From Candidatus Omnitrophota bacterium (GTDB taxonomy: Bacteria; Ratteibacteria; UBA8468; B48-G9; DTJG01), in assembly GCA_023484085.1 (NCBI GenBank), contig JAMDAS010000001.1, forward strand, positions 64,001-99,487: a stretch of DNA of 35,487 nucleotides, given 5' to 3'. Positions 1-9,195 of this stretch are shown in pieces. The position numbers were made by a program, and so were the translations under genes. The stretch's first letter is position 1; each line of letters begins with the position of its first letter. Under the pieces are notes generated by a model. It saw only the letters and a program-made list of their open reading frames with translations. It had not been told where the DNA came from and searched no databases.

Positions 1-195
1 TATTAAATTTAAGAAAAGAACAAGCCCTATTACCTTGCCTATCAGTTTATACGTACCTTTTCTTTTTGGAAGAAAATAAGAGGGACCCTTTAACATAACC
101 CTGAATATTTCAAGGTCATCTGAAATATTTTCAGCAATTCCCAGTGATTGTGTCAGATTCCCCTTGTTTCCATCGTCAGGTATAAGAATTTTCAT
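1..195 (-). CDS. Partial N-terminus of an ELM1-like (mitochondrial fission ELM1 family, glycosyltransferase-like) protein, running off the window edge
   Basis: Hand translation of the reverse strand: MKILIPDDGNKGNLTQSLGIAENISDDLEIFRVMLKGPSYFLPKRKGTYKLIGKVIGLVLFLNLI. The DDGNKGNLTQSLGIAE stretch resembles the ELM1 'SDGkaGhenQsLGLAe' start. Begins 8 nt after hisF. Confidence 0.6.
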   Translation of the reverse strand, partial: MKILIPDDGNKGNLTQSLGIAENISDDLEIFRVMLKGPSYFLPKRKGTYKLIGKVIGLVLFLNLI

Positions 196-203
196 CTGAA
201 GAG

Positions 204-959
204 TTAAATTCTTACGATAATGCCGTTTTGCTGAAGATACTTTTTTATCTGTGATATTGTAAATACCTTGAAATGAAGAAGAGAAGCCATTAAAACCGCT
301 GATGCCCTGCCTTCAACAAGAACCCTTAACATGTGTTCAAGACTCCCTGCCCCGCCGGAAGCAATAACAGGAACTTTAACGTTTTCTGATACTCTCTTCG
401 TTAATTCTACATCATACCCCTTTTGAGTTCCATCTGCGTCAATGCTTGTTAACAATATTTCCCCGGCTCCAAGGGATTCAACTTTTTTAGCCCATTGAAT
501 AACATCCATACCTGCAGGTTTTCTCCCTGATTCTACATATACCTGCCAGCCTGTTTTGTCCTTTTTTGCATCTATTGCAATTACTATACACTGACTTCCA
601 AATTTTTTTGCGCTTTCATATACAAGTAACGGGTCCTTTACGGCATTAGTATTTATTGATATCTTGTCTGCCCCTGATTCCAGAAGAGTATTTATGTCTT
701 TTATTGATTTTATACCGCCGCCAACCGTAAATGGTATGGAAATCTCTTCTGCTGTTTTTTTTACAATGTCAACGATTGTTTTTCTTTTTTCAATGGTTGC
801 GCTTATGTCAAGGAAAACAATTTCATCTGCCCCCTCATCGCTATAGAATTTTGCATGCATGACAGGGTCACCTGCATCCCTTAAATTCTCAAAATGTACC
901 CCTTTGACCACCTTTCCATTCATAACATCAAGACAAGGAATAATTCGTTTTGTAACCAT
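204..959 (-). CDS. hisF: Imidazole glycerol phosphate synthase cyclase subunit
   Basis: Full-length HisF signatures: KRIIPCLDVMNGKVVKGVHFENLRDAGDP, FTVGGGIKS, ADKISIN, GAGEILLTSIDADGTQKGYD, VPVIASGGAGS. Confidence 0.97.
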   Translation of the reverse strand: MVTKRIIPCLDVMNGKVVKGVHFENLRDAGDPVMHAKFYSDEGADEIVFLDISATIEKRKTIVDIVKKTAEEISIPFTVGGGIKSIKDINTLLESGADKISINTNAVKDPLLVYESAKKFGSQCIVIAIDAKKDKTGWQVYVESGRKPAGMDVIQWAKKVESLGAGEILLTSIDADGTQKGYDVELTKRVSENVKVPVIASGGAGSLEHMLRVLVEGRASAVLMASLLHFKVFTISQIKKYLQQNGIIVRI

Positions 960-995
960 ATTTATTATTATATTTTATACCAAACTAAAGTAAGA

Positions 996-1036
996 AATAA
1001 GTTCTGGATTGCTCGTAAAGACAATCCAAACTTATT
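996..1036. repeat. REP-like hairpin, copy 1 (between hisH and hisF)
   Basis: AATAAGTT[c]TGGATTG ctcgtaaaga CAATCCAAACTTATT: 15 bp stem with one bulged base. The same arms recur at 11072-11144. Confidence 0.7.
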
Positions 1037-1038
1037 CT

Positions 1039-1641
1039 TTATAGATTTACAAAATTTTCAATAATTTTCTGTCCATGAACAGAACTTTTTTCCGGGTGAA
1101 ACTGCAGACCTATTATATTATTTTTCTCTACCACAGAGGCAAATTTAACCCCATAACCGGTTACACCAATTATAATATCCCTGTCTGCAGGAACCGGGTA
1201 ATATGAATGGGCAAAATAAAAAAAACTTCGGGCTGGAATATCTTTAAAAATTTTAGACTGTTTTTTCATAAGTACGGTATTCCATCCCATATGCGGAATA
1301 GATAATCCTGAATTTCCTGAAAACCTTAAATTACCGCCACTAAAAAAATTAAAACCATTTAAACTTCCTTCCTCGCTTCTTTCAAAGAACAATTGCAGTC
1401 CTAAACAAATACCAAGAATATATCTGCCTTTTTTTATACCATCTTTCAGGAATTCATCCATACCGGTTTCCCTCATACTCTTTATTCCATCATCAAACGC
1501 TCCAACACCGGGAAGGATAATATGCGTAATATCCCTGATTTTTTCAGGTTTTGACATAATTTTTGCTTTCTTACCCGTTTTTTCAACGCTTTTTAAAACA
1601 CTGAACACATTGCCTGCACCATAGTTTATTATTCCAATCAT
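1039..1641 (-). CDS. hisH: Imidazole glycerol phosphate synthase glutamine amidotransferase subunit
   Basis: MIGIINYGAGNVFSV, GVGAFDDG, catalytic GICLGLQLFFERSEEG, GLQFHPEKS. Confidence 0.97.
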   Translation of the reverse strand: MIGIINYGAGNVFSVLKSVEKTGKKAKIMSKPEKIRDITHIILPGVGAFDDGIKSMRETGMDEFLKDGIKKGRYILGICLGLQLFFERSEEGSLNGFNFFSGGNLRFSGNSGLSIPHMGWNTVLMKKQSKIFKDIPARSFFYFAHSYYPVPADRDIIIGVTGYGVKFASVVEKNNIIGLQFHPEKSSVHGQKIIENFVNL

Positions 1642-3191
1642 TATTTATAATATTCCTGTAAACTTTTTATATTAATCTTTTCCCCTTTAAGTTTTTTTAT
1701 GGCAAGCAGAGTGGCTTTTGCTCCGGGTATGGTTGTTACAAGAGGAACCCCCCGCTGAACTGCAATAGCACGGATAGAAACTATGTCTTTTCTTGGTTTC
1801 TTTCCTGAAGGGGTATTGATTATCAAAGAGATTTCATTGTTTTTCATATAATCCACAACGTTAGGCCTGCCCTCGTATATCTTGGGAATAATTGTTACGT
1901 CCAGACCCTTTTTCCGGAGGAATTCTCCTGTACCTGAACTTGTAAGAATTTCAAAACCGAGATTTTGAAATTCTTTTACTATAGGATAAATGTGAATCTT
2001 ATCTTTACTTTGGACGCTTATAAAAATCTTTCCTGAAAATGGAAGTTTCTGGCCTGCTGCAAGCTGACTTTTTGCATAAGCCATTTCAAATGAAGTATCT
2101 ATTCCCATAGCCTCACCCGTTGACCTCATTTCCGGACCTAAAATTGTATCAACACCAGGAAAACGGTTAAATGGGAATACAGATTCTTTTACACAGAAAT
2201 ATTTGGGAATTATTTCTGAAGTAAATGTCAGTTCCTTAAGGGTCCTGCCAAGCATAATCTTTGTTGCAAGTTTTGCCAGTGGAACCCCAATGGATTTACT
2301 CACAAAAGGGATTGTTCTTGAAGCCCTGGGGTTTACTTCAAGAACGTATACGTCCCTGTTTTTTACGGCAAACTGTATGTTTATAAGTCCTTTGACTTCA
2401 AGAGCAAGAGCTAATTTTCCTGTAATTGTTTTTACTTCTTTAATAATATCGGATGTAAGACTATATGGTGGCAGCACCATTGCGCTATCCCCCGAGTGTA
2501 TTCCTGCCTCTTCAATATGTTCCATAAGTCCGCCAATTACACATTCCCTGCCATCACATATGGCATCCACGTCAATTTCAATGGCATCTTCAAGAAATTT
2601 GTCTATAAGGATAGGCTTTTCTTCAGAAATTTCAATTGCCTTTGTCATAAATTCTTTTAAACCATTGTCATCATAGACTATCTCCATTGCCCTTCCACCG
2701 AGAACGTATGAGGGCCTTACAAGAACAGGGTATCCAATATCCATGGCAATTTCAATTGCTTTTTCCAGGGAAAAAGCAATACCGCTTGGAGCCTGCTTAA
2801 GACCGAGTCTTTCAATAAGATGCCTGAATCTTTCCCTGTCTTCTGCTATGTCTATGGCATCCGGAGAAGTGCCAAGTATCCGTACCCCCTTGTTTTGAAG
2901 TGGTATGGCAATGTTTAAAGGGGTTTGGCCGCCAAACTGGACAATAATCCCGCAAGGTTTTTCATGTGCAATAATGTTAAAGACGTCCTCAATAGTCAGG
3001 GGTTCAAAGTATAGTCTTGTTGAAATATCATAATCGGTGCTGACTGTTTCAGGATTGCAATTTATCATAATACTTTCATAACCTTCCTCTTGCAGGGCAA
3101 AAGAGGCATGAACACAACAATAATCAAACTCAATTCCCTGTCCAATGCGATTAGGACCTCCACCAAGAATAACAACGGATTTTTTAGCCAT
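1641..3191 (-). CDS. carB: Carbamoyl-phosphate synthase large chain, C-terminal half (split CarB)
   Basis: Begins exactly at the second ATP-grasp half (KKSVVILGGGPNRIGQGIEFDYCCVHA), with VQFGGQTPLN, PSYVLGGRAMEIV, EVNPRASRTIPFVSK and a C-terminal MGS-like domain. No N-terminal half is encoded upstream. Confidence 0.93.
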   Translation of the reverse strand: MAKKSVVILGGGPNRIGQGIEFDYCCVHASFALQEEGYESIMINCNPETVSTDYDISTRLYFEPLTIEDVFNIIAHEKPCGIIVQFGGQTPLNIAIPLQNKGVRILGTSPDAIDIAEDRERFRHLIERLGLKQAPSGIAFSLEKAIEIAMDIGYPVLVRPSYVLGGRAMEIVYDDNGLKEFMTKAIEISEEKPILIDKFLEDAIEIDVDAICDGRECVIGGLMEHIEEAGIHSGDSAMVLPPYSLTSDIIKEVKTITGKLALALEVKGLINIQFAVKNRDVYVLEVNPRASRTIPFVSKSIGVPLAKLATKIMLGRTLKELTFTSEIIPKYFCVKESVFPFNRFPGVDTILGPEMRSTGEAMGIDTSFEMAYAKSQLAAGQKLPFSGKIFISVQSKDKIHIYPIVKEFQNLGFEILTSSGTGEFLRKKGLDVTIIPKIYEGRPNVVDYMKNNEISLIINTPSGKKPRKDIVSIRAIAVQRGVPLVTTIPGAKATLLAIKKLKGEKINIKSLQEYYK

Positions 3192-3200
3192 GGCAGATTA

Positions 3201-4136
3201 TTAGAAAAATTCAATGTCACTGGGAGGTTTTGGGGTTATGTCAAAAAGAACTTTTACAACACCAGGAACTTCCCTGATTATTCTTTTTTGAATTTTTTCC
3301 ATCTTGGAACAGGTAGGATTATAAGGCCTGGCTGATATGATGTTTTTGGTTTCAACGGCTCTAACAACTACTACGTCACCTGTTATCTTTTTTTCATTAA
3401 TAATACCAGCAGCTTTCTCACCTAATAAAACAGGAAATGCCTGGTAAATTTTGGGACTTTTGAACTCTTCCTCCACAATGGAACTGAGTAATCTTATTTT
3501 TTCAATTCTTTCAGCCGTAATTTCCCCTCCGATTCTTGTCGTAAAACCCGTAAATGGGAAAGGAAAAACATGGACAATCTTAGGGGGAATTTTTAAAAGT
3601 TTAGCTATGGAATATACCTGGTTCTTATATAATTCTTTTAAAGGCTCTATAATTTTAAGCCCGTAAATCTGGGGATTTATGTCATCCTGAAAAACATTAT
3701 AAAAAGTTTTTACGCCCTTTTGAAATTCAATTATATCCGGAAGTATTGTCCCCTGTATTACGTACTCTACTGAATAGCTTTTCGTTGCCTGGCTGATTGT
3801 CCTGTAAAAAATATCCTTATAAATTTCTATTTTTTCTTCAGTAACGGTTTTTTCTTTTAATGCCTGGAAAAATTTTTCATTCATATCCCATACCTGAAGT
3901 TCAATATTGTATTTTTGAAGAAATTTATTTAAAACATCGGATTTATCTGACTTCACAAGGCCTGTGTTAACATAAAGAAAAATAGCATTTTCCTTTATGG
4001 CATTATAGGCAAGAAGGGCACAAACGACACTATCAACCCCCTCAGAAACAAGCACCAAAACCCTGTCTTCCTTAGCAACAGATTTTATTTCATTGATTTT
4101 TTCTTTTATAAATTTACTTGCATCAAATTTTGACAT
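3201..4136 (-). CDS. Stand-alone GuaA-type ATP-pyrophosphatase (GMP synthase PPase-subunit-like), divergent
   Basis: End-to-end resemblance to the GuaA C-terminal domain (SEGVDSVVCALL, YVNTGLV, VIQGTILPDIIE, IIEPLKELYKNQV, KRIIREVPGVVKVLFDITPKPPSDIEFF). No glutaminase domain. Start moved from the ORF-track Met (4202) to 4136 because a good promoter lies between them. Confidence 0.85.
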   Translation of the reverse strand: MSKFDASKFIKEKINEIKSVAKEDRVLVLVSEGVDSVVCALLAYNAIKENAIFLYVNTGLVKSDKSDVLNKFLQKYNIELQVWDMNEKFFQALKEKTVTEEKIEIYKDIFYRTISQATKSYSVEYVIQGTILPDIIEFQKGVKTFYNVFQDDINPQIYGLKIIEPLKELYKNQVYSIAKLLKIPPKIVHVFPFPFTGFTTRIGGEITAERIEKIRLLSSIVEEEFKSPKIYQAFPVLLGEKAAGIINEKKITGDVVVVRAVETKNIISARPYNPTCSKMEKIQKRIIREVPGVVKVLFDITPKPPSDIEFF

Positions 4137-4143
4137 TATTCTT

Positions 4144-4172
4144 AGTATAACATTTTTCACTTCAATCGTCAA
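4144..4172 (-). promoter_or_regulatory. Sigma-70-type promoter of the guaA-like/carB/hisH/hisF operon, positioned for a leaderless mRNA
   Basis: Reverse strand TTGACG-N17-TATACT-AAGAATA-ATG. Confidence 0.7.
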
Positions 4173-4202
4173 TTTTTCGCATTCCATAATTTTATTTAAC
4201 AA

Positions 4203-4265
4203 GGAGTTTTTTCAGGAGGCTCAACTTTAACTTATTTTACTGCTTCACTTAATAGGTGCAGTATA
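4203..4265. repeat. Imperfect direct repeat flanking the HicB-like ORF, copy A
   Basis: ggagttttttcaggaggctcaactttaacttattttactgcttcacttaataggtgcagtata resembles copy B at 4614-4678 by eye. Confidence 0.45.
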
Positions 4266-4351
4266 ATGCATTGCTTTTTTTAATTTTAGGCCTGATTGAG
4301 ATATTAAAATGTTTTAGCAGAACAATGTGAAATTTTTTAAAAAAGTCGTTT

Positions 4352-4528
4352 TTATTGATTGGGTACTTCAGCAAGTTCACGATTTGCCTCAAGTACTAAA
4401 TTCACTGCTTCAATTAGGTTATGCTTAGCTTCTTCTAAAGTTTTTCCTTGGGTATTGGCGCCAGGAAGTTCTTCAACAAAAGCAACATATTCTTCTGAAA
4501 ACTTTTGGTAAACTGCTGTTAGTTTCAT
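4352..4528 (-). CDS. HicB-like (type II toxin-antitoxin antitoxin / UPF0150) small protein
   Basis: Hand translation: MKLTAVYQKFSEEYVAFVEELPGANTQGKTLEEAKHNLIEAVNLVLEANRELAEVPNQ*. HicB-like 'AxVEELPGaxTqGkTleEAxxNlxEAv'. Strong SD (ggggagaag) before the ATG. 58 aa, below the ORF-track cutoff. Confidence 0.75.
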   Translation of the reverse strand: MKLTAVYQKFSEEYVAFVEELPGANTQGKTLEEAKHNLIEAVNLVLEANRELAEVPNQ

Positions 4529-4613
4529 CTTCTCCCCTGAAATATTTTTTGTTATTATACATCTTTTTTTATAATCTTCAAATTATTTATGGGGAAGTTT
4601 CTGTTTTTTCATA

Positions 4614-4678
4614 AAGGTTTTTTCAAGAAGTCTATTCTACGCTTATTTTACCTGCTCAACTAATGGGGAACAGTATAG
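4614..4678. repeat. Imperfect direct repeat flanking the HicB-like ORF, copy B
   Basis: aaaggttttttcaagaagtctattctacgcttattttacctgctcaactaatggggaacagtata; pairs with copy A at 4203-4265. Confidence 0.45.
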
Positions 4679-4767
4679 TAGTTTTGGTTATCCAGGATAT
4701 ATGTTAAAATACACCTAAGCAGGGCTGTTCAGTTTTTGGGGACCAGCTCAATTTTTATTTTATCAAA

Positions 4768-6858
4768 ATGGATACAAAAAATCTTCTTATTGAAATTGGA
4801 TGCGAAGACCTGCCCTCATGGACAGGGGAATCGTTTGTTCACCAGTTTAAAAATTCATTCAGGACGTTTATAGAAAACAGAAAGCTGCGGTTTGACGACA
4901 TAAATGTTTTCTGGACTCCAAGAAGGATTGTCCTGTTTGTAAAAGGCATCCCTGAAAAAACACCTGCTGAAAAAAAAGAAATAACAGGTCCAAGATTAAA
5001 CATCATTAAAGATGAAAATGGACATTATCATCCTGCAATTATGAAATTTGCCCAGGCTTATAATATCCAGCCTGAAAATCTTATGATAAAAGAAGCCGGG
5101 GATAAAAAAGCCGTCTATTTTTTAAAAGAAACAGCACCGGTTCCCGTAAAAAACATTATCGGTGAAGCAGTTATGGAGATTATAAAAAATTTAAATATTC
5201 CAAAATCCATGAAATGGGATAATTCCGGCTTAAAGTTTTACAGGCCGGTAAGATGGCTATTTTCCTTGTGGGATAATGAAAAAATATCCATGCACATGGG
5301 AGACGTAAAAAGTTCTTGTTTTACATACGGGCACAGGCTTATCAGCCCGGGAAAAATTCAGGTTAAACACTGGAAAGACTATTTTGACGTAATCCAGAAA
5401 AATTTTGTCATTATTGACAGGGAAGTAAGAAAAAAATTTATTTCTGCCCTTGTAAAAGAAAAAATCCAGACAGAAGAAAATGTTGACGAAACACTTTTTG
5501 AAAATTTGGCAGAGCTTGTTGAATATCCTGTCCTGTTAAGGTGTAAATTTCCATCTGACGTTCCATACATTCCTGATGAGATTGTAAAAATTATTATTGA
5601 AAAGGCAGAAGGAATCCCTTTATATAAAAATAAAATATTGTGCAGGGAGTTTCTTATCGTTTCTGATGGAATTGACAATCCTGATTGTATAAGAAATTAT
5701 GAAAAACTTATCAGGGACAGGATAATGGATGCCGTATTTTTTTATAATAACGACCTTCAGAAAAACCCCGGGACGTTCATTGAGATTACAAAAAAGATTT
5801 TATTCCATCCACAATGGGGCTCATTATATCAAAGGACCGAAAGACTTTGTACAATAGCAAAAAAAATTTCTGATATACTGAGTCTAAATGAAAGTTCATC
5901 AAAAAATCTTTGTCGTGCCGCGGAACTTTCAAAATTTGACATGGCTTCTTCAGTAGTCAGGGAATTCCCGCAATTAAGCGGAACAATGGGGAAAATATAT
6001 GCAAAAAAATGGGATGAAAATGAAACTGTATGCCAGGCAATAGAAGACCATTTAAGGCCAAAATTCCCCGGAGATAGTCTTCCTGTTTCTTATGAAGGCT
6101 CCATTTTGGCAATAATTGACAGGTTGGAGTATGTATGCACCTTTATATCTTCAAATGCAGAAATTTCAGGCTCAGAGGACCCCTATGGATTAAAAAGAAT
6201 CGGTAATACGCTTTTTGATATTATATGGGCTAAAAAGTATAATATTGAACTTACGCCTCTTATACATGAAACAGTTGATGCATTTAAACTGAAAAATCCG
6301 TCCGGGACAGAAAAAAATATAAGGGGTTTTATTATTCAAAGATTAGAGGCTCAATTGGGATTTGAAGGAATACCAAAAGGAGTAAGAGCCGGTATTATCT
6401 CGGTGGAAAATCTTAACGTATACAGGATAAGAGAAAAAGCAAATGCTTTTTCCCGGTTTATCGGAACAGTTGAGGGGGCTGAAAATATTTTTGTCCCGTT
6501 TTCAAGAATGGCAAACATATTAAAACAGGCAAAATCTCATAATATAATAAACTGGTATTTTGATGAAAAACTTCTTGTTGAAAAAGAGGAAAAAAATCTT
6601 TTTGAAATATTTAAGAGTAACGAGGATAAAGTAAAGGCATTCATAGAAAAAGAGGAATATCTTTTATTCCTGAATAAACTTCTTGATTTTAAAAAACCTG
6701 TGGATGATTTTTTTGATAAGGTGCTTGTGATGTGCCCGGAAGAAAACATAAGAAACAACCGGCTTGCATTTCTTGAAAAAATGAACAATATGTTTCTTTT
6801 TTTTGCGGATTTTTCTTTTATAAGGGAGGAAGACATAAAAAATGCTCGAAAAATTTGA
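4768..6858 (+). CDS. glyS: Glycyl-tRNA synthetase beta subunit
   Basis: [76 protein letters not shown]-like segments; 696 aa. Confidence 0.95.
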   Translation: MDTKNLLIEIGCEDLPSWTGESFVHQFKNSFRTFIENRKLRFDDINVFWTPRRIVLFVKGIPEKTPAEKKEITGPRLNIIKDENGHYHPAIMKFAQAYNIQPENLMIKEAGDKKAVYFLKETAPVPVKNIIGEAVMEIIKNLNIPKSMKWDNSGLKFYRPVRWLFSLWDNEKISMHMGDVKSSCFTYGHRLISPGKIQVKHWKDYFDVIQKNFVIIDREVRKKFISALVKEKIQTEENVDETLFENLAELVEYPVLLRCKFPSDVPYIPDEIVKIIIEKAEGIPLYKNKILCREFLIVSDGIDNPDCIRNYEKLIRDRIMDAVFFYNNDLQKNPGTFIEITKKILFHPQWGSLYQRTERLCTIAKKISDILSLNESSSKNLCRAAELSKFDMASSVVREFPQLSGTMGKIYAKKWDENETVCQAIEDHLRPKFPGDSLPVSYEGSILAIIDRLEYVCTFISSNAEISGSEDPYGLKRIGNTLFDIIWAKKYNIELTPLIHETVDAFKLKNPSGTEKNIRGFIIQRLEAQLGFEGIPKGVRAGIISVENLNVYRIREKANAFSRFIGTVEGAENIFVPFSRMANILKQAKSHNIINWYFDEKLLVEKEEKNLFEIFKSNEDKVKAFIEKEEYLLFLNKLLDFKKPVDDFFDKVLVMCPEENIRNNRLAFLEKMNNMFLFFADFSFIREEDIKNARKI

Positions 6859-8071
6859 TTTGGAAATCTATTCACTTATAGAAAAAGAATTGATGAGGGA
6901 ATCAGAAACAGTCAATCTTATTGCCTCTGAAAATTATGTAAGCAAAGCCGTAATGGAGGCTACCGGTTCTATCCTGACGAATAAATATGCCGAGGGGTAT
7001 CCTTCCAGGAGATATTATGGCGGATGTGAATTTATAGACAGGATTGAATCCATTGCAATATCCCGGGTAAAAAAGATTTTCAATGCCGAGCATGCAAATG
7101 TCCAGCCTCATTCCGGAAGCCAGGCAAATATGGCAGTATATTTATCCTGTGCCAAAGCAGGTGATACAATACTCGGTATGGATATATGCGCAGGTGGACA
7201 CCTTTCTCATGGAACAAAAGTTAGTTTTTCCGGGATTATTTTTAATGCAGTTTGTTATGGGGTAAATCCTGACACTGAACTTATTGATTATAATGAGATT
7301 GAAAAAATTGCGCAAAAATATAAACCCAAAATAATTATATGCGGGGCAAGTGCATATCCAAGAATTATTGATTTTAACAGGTTTGCCGGGATAGCAAAAA
7401 ATGTTAATGCATATCTCTGTTCTGATATGGCGCATATTGCCGGATTGGTAGCGGCAAATCTTCATCCTTCACCTGTGCCGGTTTCTGATTTTGTTACGTC
7501 AACAACCCATAAAACGCTTCGCGGACCCAGGGGCGGATTTATTCTTTGTAAAGAGAGGTATGCCAGGAGTGTGGATAAATCTATTTTCCCCGGTATTCAG
7601 GGAGGGCCTCTTATGCATATTGTTGCAGCAAAGGCTGTTGCATTTAAAGAAGCGGAAACTGGGGATTTCAGGAAATACCAGACACAGATTGTCAAAAATG
7701 CAAGATTTTTTGCTGAAAAATTAAGAGAATTGGATTATCGTCTTGTTACAGGTGGAACAGACAACCATATGCTTCTTGTAGACCTGCGTAATAAAAAAAT
7801 TACAGGAGTGGAATGCCAGAATATTCTTGAAAAGGTTAATATTATCGTAAATAAAAATTCCATACCATTTGACCCGTCAGGAGCAACCATTACAAGTGGT
7901 TTAAGAATTGGAACGGCTGCAATAACAACCAGGGGAATGAAAGAGAATGAAATTTTAAAAATCATTGAATTTATAGACGAGGCACTGCATTATAAGGATT
8001 ACCCGGAAAAATTGGAAAACATAAGAAAGGGGGTAAAAGATTTTGTGATGCAGTTTCCTATATATACCTGA
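6842..8071 (+). CDS. glyA: Serine hydroxymethyltransferase
   Basis: [57 protein letters not shown]-like, [17 protein letters not shown] (PLP lysine). Overlaps the glyS end by 17 bp. Confidence 0.97.
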   Translation: MLEKFDLEIYSLIEKELMRESETVNLIASENYVSKAVMEATGSILTNKYAEGYPSRRYYGGCEFIDRIESIAISRVKKIFNAEHANVQPHSGSQANMAVYLSCAKAGDTILGMDICAGGHLSHGTKVSFSGIIFNAVCYGVNPDTELIDYNEIEKIAQKYKPKIIICGASAYPRIIDFNRFAGIAKNVNAYLCSDMAHIAGLVAANLHPSPVPVSDFVTSTTHKTLRGPRGGFILCKERYARSVDKSIFPGIQGGPLMHIVAAKAVAFKEAETGDFRKYQTQIVKNARFFAEKLRELDYRLVTGGTDNHMLLVDLRNKKITGVECQNILEKVNIIVNKNSIPFDPSGATITSGLRIGTAAITTRGMKENEILKIIEFIDEALHYKDYPEKLENIRKGVKDFVMQFPIYT

Positions 8072-8125
8072 ATAAAGTAAAAGTAAGAGATACTTTTAGG
8101 TTTCTCTTTTCTGTTTTAAAAAAAA

Positions 8126-8581
8126 ATGAGACCAGGCTGGGATGAATATTTTTTAAAAATTGCTGAATTAGTAAGTGAAAGGACAACCTGTTTAAGAAGA
8201 AAGGTTGGCGCTGTTTTAGTGAAAGATAAAAGAATACTTGCTACAGGATATAATGGGGCGCCGATTGGATTTGAGCATTGTGAGGTAACCGGTTGTCTTC
8301 GTGAAAAGTTACATGTTCCTTCAGGAGAAAGACATGAGCTGTGCCGGGGACTTCATGCAGAACAAAACGCTATAATCCAGGCTGCATACCATGGTGTCAG
8401 TATAAAAGGAAGCGTTCTTTATATAACGAATCACCCATGCAGCATCTGTGCCAAAATGATTATCAATGCGGGCATAGAAAAAATTGTTATTTCCGACTAT
8501 TATCCTGACAAATTTGCTGAAGAGATATTAAAAGAAGGCAACATAAAAGTGGAATATCATAAAAAAGAGGAAAAAGAATAA
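8126..8581 (+). CDS. dCMP deaminase / ComEB-type cytidine deaminase
   Basis: [45 protein letters not shown], zinc motifs LHAEQNAI and [11 protein letters not shown]. Confidence 0.93.
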   Translation: MRPGWDEYFLKIAELVSERTTCLRRKVGAVLVKDKRILATGYNGAPIGFEHCEVTGCLREKLHVPSGERHELCRGLHAEQNAIIQAAYHGVSIKGSVLYITNHPCSICAKMIINAGIEKIVISDYYPDKFAEEILKEGNIKVEYHKKEEKE

Positions 8582-8664
8582 GTTGATGTTTGAGCTTTCT
8601 GAAAATTTGCAATAATATAAAAAATGTAATATATTAGTTTCAAAAAGTGATCAATAGTATGAAA

Positions 8665-8756
8665 CCTTCTCCCTTGAGGGGAGAGGGCCCGGGTGAGGGT
8701 GAAATTACATAAATTCTCTCACCCCCACCTCAATCCTACCCCCTCAAGGAGGAGGA
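8665..8756. repeat. Imperfect palindromic MITE/REP-like element
   Basis: ccttctcccttgaggggagagggcccgggtgagggtgaaatt versus the reverse complement of the right arm ttcctcctccttgagggggtaggattgaggtgggggtgagaga: ~40 bp arms around a short loop. GC-rich against an AT-rich background. Confidence 0.75.
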
Positions 8757-8788
8757 AAACAGAAATTTACTTTTTAACGCTAATAGGT

Positions 8789-9118
8789 TACAAGAAAACA
8801 TACAATCCAAACGCGGTCCGGGTATTTTTCAACACAGCAACTGGTTTCTCTAATCCGGTTCGTGTGATTTTTGATTCCATTTTACGTCCCAAAACTCAAG
8901 AAACACAGGAAACTGTTTCCACTCATTTTAGAACTACAATTCATCGTTATCACAAAGAGAAACATATCATTGACCGTTTAGTGGTTATACCGCTACGGTC
9001 AGGAATTTTGAAAATAGCACATGGTTTATCCGCCATGCATCATGGCCGTATCAACACATATGCAGCCTATATTCTTTTAATTTTGATACTTGTTCTTGTT
9101 TTAGTGATACTTATATAA
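8789..9118 (+). pseudogene. C-terminal remnant resembling a hydrogenase-4 subunit B / NuoL-like proton-conducting membrane protein
   Basis: YKKTYNPNAVRVFFNTATGFSNPVRVIFDSILRP...IDRLVVIPLRSGILKIAHGLSAMHHGRINTYAAYILLILILVLVLVILI, similar to the 'tatgFsnPlR.iF...lqsGrin.YllYil.tLlllL' C-terminus. No upstream body; the ORF opens inside the palindromic repeat. Confidence 0.6.
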
Positions 9119-9195
9119 TAAAATAGAAGAAATGTAAGAGTGATGTTGGAATGTAAAAATGATATAATTATACGTAAATTGGAGGAAAGACAAAC

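Noticed and set aside
204-1641. hisH/hisF as a specialised surface-sugar amidotransferase system (WbpG/HisH2/HisF2-like)
   Set aside because: Both proteins look canonical for histidine biosynthesis, and the nearby ATP-pyrophosphatase is GuaA-type, not WbpG-type.
2203-2676. 157-aa plus-strand ORF antisense to carB
   Set aside because: Composition and lack of recognisable motifs fit a shadow ORF of the well-supported minus-strand CarB; the same holds for the other antisense ORFs in the track (for example 5379-5678, 7142-7465, 14436-14762, 16200-16757, 30009-30425).
4266-4351. Possible degenerate hicA beside the HicB-like ORF
   Set aside because: Reading the minus strand in the frames I tried shows stops and no HicA-like signature.
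8693-8788. N-terminal part of the 141-aa ORF as real coding sequence
   Set aside because: It is translated from the palindromic repeat itself and has low-complexity composition; only the downstream ~110 codons look protein-derived.
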